Positions 58,080-64,000 of a stretch of 64,000 nt of DNA are shown one piece after another. The notes under the pieces are model-generated. The model did not search any database. It saw only the letters and a program-made list of their open reading frames with translations, and was not told where the DNA came from. The number at the start of each line of letters is the position of its first letter. Within the stretch, counting starts at the first letter, position 1. A program made the position numbers and the translations under genes. The stretch is from NCBI GenBank assembly GCA_023213395.1, contig CM041465.1:28837741-28901740 (forward strand), given 5' to 3'. Source of the stretch: Cycas panzhihuaensis. Lineage: Eukaryota > Cycadophyta.

Positions 58080-58835
58080 GAGATTAAAAAGTTTAACGGC
58101 TAGAACTTTAAGCTATGGAAGCTAAAGATGGAAGATATCCTTGTCGAGAAGGATCAATGGATCATTGTAGTAGGAATAAAGCCTGTGACTATGGGTAATG
58201 AAGACTGGAAGAAGCTTGATTGAAAGTTAATAAGTTTGATAAGGTTATGCCTTCTAGAGATGGTATTACTAAATGTTGCCATTGAGTCTACGACTAAAGA
58301 TTTGTGGAGAAAGTTAGAGGATTTTTATTAGACAAAGTCCCTGGTTAACAAGCTATTTCTTAAAAAAAAGTGATATTCACTCAGGATGAGTGATGGAGAT
58401 GTATTTTCAAATCATCTGACTGCATTTAACACCATGGTGAGCTAGCTTGTTTCATTTAGGATAACAATGTCTAAAGAACACAAGTGTATTACCATGTTAT
58501 GTTCACTTTCTAATTCTTGGGATAATCTTGTGATGATGATTAATAGTACGTCTGCTGCCACCCTAAAATTTGATGATGTTATTGCTGATCTACTATTAGA
58601 AGAGATAAGATAAAAATCTTTTGAGGATTATTCGAAAGAAACATTAGGAGTGAGAGGTCGAACGTTGGATTGTGACTAATATAGACCTAAGAACAGACGA
58701 CTAAAATCTAGAGGAAAATCTAAATCTCCAGGTAGAGGGCCTTTGGTATGTTAGAGATGTAGGAAGGCTAGCCATATGAAGAGCCAGTGTCGAATCAAGG
58801 TATACAAGGGAAAGTCACCTGAAGCTATTTCTTAA
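58080..58835 (+). pseudogene. Copia-F gag with zinc knuckle
   Basis: NFKLWKLKMEDIL near 58102 (the W-x-x-W type start), LWRKLEDFY and SLVNKLFLKK near 58305-58365, YSLRMSDGDVFSNHLTAFNT near 58376, MLCSLSNSWDNLVMMI near 58495. Arg/Lys-rich RPKNRRLKSRGKSKSPGRGP leads to the knuckle RCRKASHMKSQC at 58749-58790 (C-x2-C-x4-H-x4-C with a stop at the Trp/Tyr after the first Cys and Gly to Ser). Four or more stops. Confidence 0.85.
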
Positions 58836-59220
58836 ATGGTAGTAAAAGCCTTCAATGAAGATGATGGTGATGTTTATTTGGCAACCTCAGGTAAGTTGCC
58901 AAATATTGAGTCTTGGATAATTGACTCTAGTGCTTCACTTCATGTTAATCCCCATAGGGACTGGTTTTGTGAATACACAAGGATTGATGGAGGTGAGGTA
59001 TTTCTTGGGGATCATTACCCATATAAAATTGTGGGTCATGGAAGGGTGAAGGTTTGATTTAGGGATGGAAGTGTTAAAACTATCCCTGATGTGAGTCATA
59101 TTCCTGATCTGGTTATGAGTCTATTATCTGTCAGTCAATTGGATGATGTAGGAATAAAAGTGATCTTTAATAAAGACGATTGTATAATGGTTTGAGGAGC
59201 ATTGGTATTAGTAAGAGGGG
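58836..59220 (+). pseudogene. Copia-F protease
   Basis: ESWIIDSSASLHVNPHRDWF has the active site D-S-S-A for D-S-G-A. IDGGEVFLGDHYPYKIVGHG and a stop follow, then IPDVSHIPDLVMSLLSVSQL. It cleaves Gag-Pol; the Gly to Ser change in the active-site loop and stops make it inactive. Confidence 0.87.
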
Positions 59221-59226
59221 TCTGAT

Positions 59227-59520
59227 TTGGAACATTGTACAAGCTTAATGCAAGTACAATGTGTTAGAAGTTACAGTCTAGCTATTACAAAAAGTAGCAA
59301 TAATGAAGGTGGAACTCAAATATCAGTTGTTGGTAAAACTATGTTGTGGCATCAGAGATTGGGCCATATTAGAAAGAAAGGTCTCCATGATTTATTCTCC
59401 AAAGTTATGGTAGAAGACATCTCTGGAATTAATGGCTCCTTTGATTTTGATTTCTGTGAGCATTGTATGTATGGTAAATAGAATCAAGTTAGTTTTCCTT
59501 CAAGCTTAAAGAGAGCAAAG
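59227..59520 (+). pseudogene. Copia-F pre-integrase zinc-binding region
   Basis: TMLWHQRLGHIRKKGLHDLF and FDFDFCEHCMYGK supply the H-x-x-x-x-H and C-x-x-C ligands of the integrase N-terminal zinc finger, all intact here. Confidence 0.9.
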
Positions 59521-60240
59521 GGTATTCTATAATTGGTGCACAATGATGTTTTTAGACCTGTTGATCTACCCTCATTAGGTGGGTCCAAATACTTTGTCTC
59601 AATCATAGATAATTTCTCAAGAGAGACATGGTTTTACTTTCTTAAGCAAAAATCTGAAATCTTTAGTAAATTCAAAGAATTCAAGGCCTTAGTCCAGAAT
59701 TAGAGTGATAGGCAGATCAAGGTACTAAGGACTAATAATGGAGGTGAGTTTTGCTCAAAGGAATTTGAGTAGTTCTGTAAGTAGTGTGGGATAACAATGC
59801 AAAGGATAATTCCTTATATGCTACAATAGAATAGAGTTTTTGAAAGGATGAATAGGACCTTGCTAGAGAGATCAAGGAGTATGGTCAGTGCTGCTAGATT
59901 AGAGAAGAAATTCTGGGTAGAGGGTATGATGACTATAAGCTACCTGATAAACAGATCACCAACAACTACCTTAGTATATAAAATACCTGAAGAAGTGTGG
60001 TCTGGTAAGAAACCATCTCTTGGTCATCTTAGAGTTTTTGGTTGTGAAGCTTTTGTGCATGTTCCTAAATAGCAGAGGACTAAGCCTGATTTCAAAGCAC
60101 AAAAGACTATTTTCATTGGCTATGGTGATAGTGTTAAATGATATAAGATTTATAACCTTGAAACACAAAAGGTTGTGTATAGTCGTGATGTTGTCTTTAG
60201 AGAGGAGTTTAAGTCTCTAAAGCAGGATGAAGAACCAAAG
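59521..60240 (+). pseudogene. Copia-F integrase core and C-terminal part
   Basis: KYFVSIIDNFSRETWFYFLK near 59590 (first catalytic Asp), LRTNNGGEFCSKEF near 59730 (second Asp changed to Asn), MNRTLLERSRSMVSAARLEK at 59848 with the third Glu region before it, then WVEGMMTISYLINRSP, LGHLRVFGCEAFVHVP and KTIFIGYGD. Followed by an acidic linker (60230-60350). Confidence 0.88.
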
Positions 60241-60479
60241 GAGGAACATTCTAAGAAGGTATAATTTGAAGTGAGGGATGAAGATTCTGCATTAGAATAT
60301 GAGTTAATTGAAGAGGAAGAATCAGCTGTAGAGGTAGCTCAACCTTAAGAACCCCACATCTTAAGGAGATCAACTCATAAGAGAAGACAGCTTGACAAGT
60401 ATATTCCTAAATACTTTTATCACTCCTCTTATGTTTTATCTCCTACAGATGATGATCTAGTACTATTCAGGAGGATCTA

Positions 60480-61240
60480 GAGTCAAAAGAGAGCCAACTC
60501 TGGATGAAGGCCATGTAGGAAGAAACAATAGCCTTAGATAAAAATAATACATGGGAACTAGTGGATCTACCTGATGGCAAAAAACCTATTGATAATAAAT
60601 GGATCTTCAAGAAGAGGTTTCAGGAAGATCATACTATAGAAAAGTACAAGGCTTGCTTGGTAACAAAGGACTATTCCCAGGTCAAGGGAATAGATTTTGG
60701 TGAGGTATTTTCTTCTATTACAAAAGTTGTTTCAATTAGATTTTTCTTAGTGGTAGCAGCTGCCTATGACCTTGAGGTCGATCAAATGGATGTGAAGACT
60801 ACATTTCTTCATGATGACCTCAAGGAAGAAATGTATATGTTGCAGCCTAAAGGGTTTGAAGTTGCAGGAAAGGAGGATATGGTGTACAAGTTGAAGAAGT
60901 CTTTATATGGCTTGAAATAGTCACCAAGGATGTGGTATCAAAAGTTTGATTCATACATGTTGGTGGATGGATTTATGTGCAACAAAGTAGATCATTGTGT
61001 TCATTACAAATAAGTTGGTGATCATTTTGTTATTTTGGCTTTATATGTGAATGATATACTTTTAGTTGGTAATAATAAAGGAATGAACCAACTTGTGAAA
61101 GACCAACTAGCATCTCACTTTGAGATGAAGGACCTTAGTATTACATATTTTATTTTGGGAGAAATAAGAAGATTTGGCTTAGCCAAAGATGGTACATTGA
61201 GACAATATTGCAACAGTTTAGGTTGCAAGATATAAACCAC
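60480..61240 (+). pseudogene. Copia-F reverse transcriptase
   Basis: The open stretch 60561-60920 reads VDLPDGKKPIDNKWIFKKRF, KYKACLVTKDYSQVKGIDFG, VDQMDVKTTFLHDDLKEEMY and YKLKKSLYGLK; a stop replaces Gln in L-K-Q-S-P-R. The polymerase motif LALYVNDILLVGNNK at about 61037 has Asn for the first Asp of Y-V-D-D. MKDLSITYFILGEIR follows. Confidence 0.9.
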
Positions 61241-61995
61241 TCAATGTTCCTCTTCCTACTGGTTTAAAATTATTAGCTGAATAATGCCCAAAGACACACC
61301 AAGAAGTTGAAGACATGTCATTTGTCCCTTATGCTAGTACTATTGGTAGCCTAATGTATGCAATGGTTTGCACTTAACTAGACATTGTCCATGCAGTGGG
61401 AGTAATTAGTAGATATATGTCAAACCTAAGCAGGGAGTATTAGGTGGCTGTGAAAAGGATTTTCAAGTATCTACGAGGTACATCAGACTATAGAATTTTC
61501 TATCAAGGAGATTCTATAGAGAGTAGAACTGTGAACTTGAGAGGTTTTGTTGATATTGATTAGGCTAGAGAACTTGACAACAAAAGATCTAAAAGTGGGT
61601 ATGTTTTTACCCTTTATAGTAATGCAATCAACTAGATGAGTAAAAGACAACAAGTTGTGGCACTTTCTAGGACAGAAGTAGAGTATATGGTAGCTACTCA
61701 TGCATGCAAAGAAGTAGTTTAGTTACAGAGATTATGCACAGATATTGGCTTTAAGCAGGATGTTGTGAGGATAGATTATGATAGTCAAAGTGCAATCTAC
61801 CTTGCAAAGAACCCCATTTTTCATGATCAATCGAAGCATATTGATATGTAATTCCATTTTGTAAGGGAAATGGTTCAAGATCACAAGGTGGGCTTGCAGA
61901 AGATTGCTACATAAGAGAATGTTGCTAACTCATTGACTAAGATTGTTAGCACAAAAAAATTTAGATGGTGTAGAATTGTAATGGGTGTTTGTGAT
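61241..61995 (+). pseudogene. Copia-F RNase H
   Basis: FVPYASTIGSLMYAMVC near 61320, DIVHAVGVISRYMSNLSREY near 61383, VKRIFKYLRGTSDYRIFY near 61453, GFVDIDxAR (x is a stop; Y-x-D-A-D-W-A expected), KRQQVVALSRTEVEYMVATH near 61644, and DSQSAIYLAKNPIFHDQSKH near 61780. Ends near 61995. Confidence 0.88.
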
Positions 61996-62039
61996 TTTGG
62001 CATTTAGTAGTTGTGTATGCAAGATTTCTTGTAAAGTGT

Positions 62040-62055
62040 TCAATAAGTAGGAGAT
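62040..62055 (+). other. Copia-F polypurine tract
   Basis: TCAATAAGTAGGAGAT, the purine-rich part AAGTAGGAGA immediately before the 3' LTR; copia-E has AAGTGGGAGA. Confidence 0.8.
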
Positions 62056-62555
62056 TGTTAGATATGTTGAACACTTTGTAAGTGTTACATGGGTATAGGT
62101 GTTATACCTGATCCCCTTTGTAGGGTCCAAGGGCCCATTGTAGGGCCCCCAATTAGGGGGTTTAGGGGGGCAGCGGCCCCTAAGCGGGGATTCAGGGGCA
62201 GGAGCCCCGTGAGAAATTTTTGGGTGTCTTATAAGAGTCTTTGTTGGCCCAATGGTTTATGCCCATTGTATTGTAAAATCGTAAGGTGATATTTTGTAAT
62301 GTTGTTTCTATATATTCTTATATAATGACACATGTAACATATAAATATAATGGCATGATCATGGATGAGTCGAGGAGAAGAGTTGGGATTCATCTCTGTA
62401 ATTCTTTAGATGTTGCTCAGATTAATAAAAGGTCTATGCTTAGACCTGAATCTCTTGGTGTTCTTTGTTGAGTGTTTGACTTGTTTATATTATTTGTTCT
62501 TTGCATGGTTTGGAGTTCTGTTATCACATTGCTTCTCAGTTATATTTTCTCTTCA
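62056..62555 (+). repeat. Copia-F 3' LTR (500 bp)
   Basis: TGTTAGATATGTTGAACAC ... TTATATTTTCTCTTCA; GC-rich island 62112-62210. Followed by AGAAT. Confidence 0.95.
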
Positions 62556-62560
62556 AGAAT

Positions 62561-63520
62561 TTCTCCTTTGTTTTCTTCTATGGTCTTGAGATACCATTTA
62601 GGAACTTTCTTTACCTTTTCTTCTTCAATTTTTGAGGTATTTCCTGTATCTTCCAAGGTGGAATTCGTGTAGGAATCTTGAAGTAAGGACTCCTCTGAAA
62701 TTTCTTCTGAGGTTATACCAAGTTCTTTCTCTATAGGATTATATGGAGGAGTTATTTGAGGCATCATTTCAATCATTTGAGTTTCCCTGATACTTTCTTC
62801 TTTGTCTTATTCATTGAAGATAACATCTCAACTTATATAGATCTTATTGGTTTTTGGATCTATGCATCTATATACTTTTGAGTTTTTGCTATATCCCACA
62901 ATAATGTATTCAAGACTTTTTGAATCTAGTTTTGTTCTTTTTTTATCTAGAATGTGAACAAAAGCTTGGTTGATAAATATTTTCAAGTGACTTATTTCAG
63001 GTTTCCTTTCCATCCACACTTCTTTTAGAGTGAATTGATCTACTTCTTTTGTTATACTTCTATTCAATAAATAACAAGCTATGCTAATCACTTTGGCCCA
63101 ATATGTCTTGGAGATATTTTTTGCATGTATCATACTTCATGCCATTTCCATAATGACTCAGTTTTTCCTTTCTGCAACTCCATTGGATTAGGGCATATAT
63201 GGAGTTATGAATTATCTTTATATTCCTCTATTTTTACAATATTCCAAAAACTCTTTGGAGATGTATTCTCCTCCCCCATCAGACCTTATGCACTTGATTT
63301 TGGCATTGCTTTCTAATTTAATTTCTGCTTTGAATTCTTTAAATGCATCAAGGACTTCTAATTTTGTATGAAAAAATAGATCCAAATTCTTTTAGTCAAA
63401 TCATCTATGAAAGTAAGGAAGTATTTTCTTCCATTAATTGAGTGTGGAGTGATGGGTCCACAAAGATTAGCATGTTGATCTAGGAGGATCTACCATATGT
63501 TTACTAGATGTGGAAAATGT
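62561..63520 (-). pseudogene. Copia-G integrase (right of copia-F)
   Basis: From 63480 leftward: HANLCGPITPHSINGRKYF, LTFIDDLTKRIWIYF (first Asp), a frameshifted DGGGEY region near 63275 (second Asp), then the open stretch 63133-62828 with MIHAKNISKTYWAKVISIAC, YLLNRS, PEISHLKIFINQAFVHI and IIVGYSKNSKVYRCIDPKTN. A Glu/Ser-rich linker (EELGIT-like, EEISEESLL, 62776-62561) leads to RT beyond copia-F. Confidence 0.87.
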
Positions 63521-64000
63521 TAGGCATTGGTATAACTGAAAGAGATATGGCCAAATGGTATCAAAATTATACGAAATTTTATGTAAAGGTATAATACACA
63601 TCCCACTAGATGTGTAAAAAAGGTGGGGTTTAGAAAATATCATTTGATTAGAGTTTAAGCCTTGTTTTGCATAAAATTAATCCCACAGCTAGCAGAAAAA
63701 AATAGTAAATATCTATTATTATTAAATGAATACAAATGTAGTCAAATGACATCCAAATGAGCTAAAATTTTGAGAAAGTGGAGGATACATATGTTCCTAT
63801 CCATGTACCAAATTTGGGCTAAATTAGAGTTAGTTAAGGTCAATTACAAGCTACAACTTTTAAGAATTATATGAAGGCCACTTGGATAGCAAAAAAATAG
63901 CAAATACATATTATAATTAAATGAATAAAAATGTAGCCAAATGACATCAAAATAAGCTAAAATATTGAGGAAGCATAGGGGACATATGTTCCTATATATG
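63521..64000. repeat. Non-coding sequence with a tandem repeat of about 197 bp
   Basis: 63691-63803 and 63888-64000 share AAAAAAATAG, TATTAAATGAATACAAATGT / AATTAAATGAATAAAAATGT, AATGACATC, AGCTAAAAT, and ACATATGTTCCTAT in the same order. The array may continue past the window. Confidence 0.75.

Larger units (their letters stand above)
57471..62555 (+). mobile_element. Copia-F, Ty1/copia element, complete structure
   Basis: LTRs 57471-57972 and 62056-62555, target duplication AGAAT at 57466-57470 and 62556-62560. Primer site and polypurine tract present. Gag, protease, integrase, RT and RNase H in copia order on the + strand. Inserted in the RT-integrase linker of copia-G. Stop codons in every domain, but less decayed than copia-E of the same family. 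Confidence 0.95.
55708..63520 (-). mobile_element. Copia-G, Ty1/copia element split by copia-F (5' end not found)
   Basis: Own sequence 55708-57470 and 62561-63520. 3' LTR at 55708-55897, RNase H and RT to 57430, integrase at 62561-63520. Reading stops near 63520 in the pre-integrase; protease, gag and 5' LTR are absent and unrelated repeats follow, so it is truncated. Confidence 0.85.

Overview
This window looks like an intergenic stretch of a large, AT-rich plant nuclear genome. I found no intact host gene. Most of what can be recognised is decayed LTR retrotransposon sequence, stacked in nested insertions. The families are plant-typical: Ty1/copia elements with initiator-Met-tRNA primer sites (TGGTATCAGAGC and relatives), a Ty3/gypsy chromovirus, and Ty3/gypsy elements of the Tat/Ogre type carrying an extra archaeal-type RNase H and an antisense plant-mobile-domain ORF. 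A large-genome seed plant (a gymnosperm, for example) would fit, but the sequence does not fix the species. Nearly every pol frame is broken, often by TAG/TAA where the family has Gln or Trp, which suggests old, methylated copies. Domain borders of decayed genes are approximate (tens of bases); LTR ends and target-site duplications (TSDs) were read base by base.

Left part (1-16.7 kb). The right end of a + strand copia LTR and its primer site lie at 1-548. A minus-strand copia fragment (family A) follows at about 1080-2840. There is a possible 129-bp miniature LTR with a perfect primer site at 4776-4920, and an orphan + strand primer site at 5582. From 6755 to 16587 lies a 3'-truncated + strand Tat element (H1), split by a complete but dead minus-strand chromovirus (6856-12839, two LTRs of about 588 bp, chromodomain remnant).

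Central part (16.6-53.4 kb). I read this as one giant + strand Tat/Ogre-like element, H2, with LTRs at 16711-19028 and 51079-53379. It is inserted in the reverse transcriptase of an older minus-strand gypsy element, whose two halves flank it (16590-16710 and 53380-54060). H2 net of later insertions is about 17.4 kb: LTR, gag, protease, RT, RNase H, integrase, archaeal-type RNase H, a microsatellite-rich spacer, an antisense plant-mobile-domain ORF, LTR. Copia-A (25523-39826, TSD ATAGA) split its integrase. Copia-E (44255-49209, TSD AATCC, minus) split its antisense ORF. Copia-A in turn received copia-B (26002-33586, minus, TSD TTTCA), which later underwent a 2.5-kb internal direct duplication.

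Right part (53.4-64 kb). After the old gypsy remnant there are about 1.6 kb with no recognised content. Next comes minus-strand copia-G (190-bp LTR at 55708-55897; RT/RNase H 56230-57470; integrase 62561-63520), split by + strand copia-F (57471-62555, TSD AGAAT). Copia-F is the same family as copia-E. The window ends in a roughly 200-bp tandem repeat.

Relative ages from nesting: old gypsy I, then H2, then copia-A and copia-E, then copia-B, then the duplication; and separately copia-G, then copia-F.
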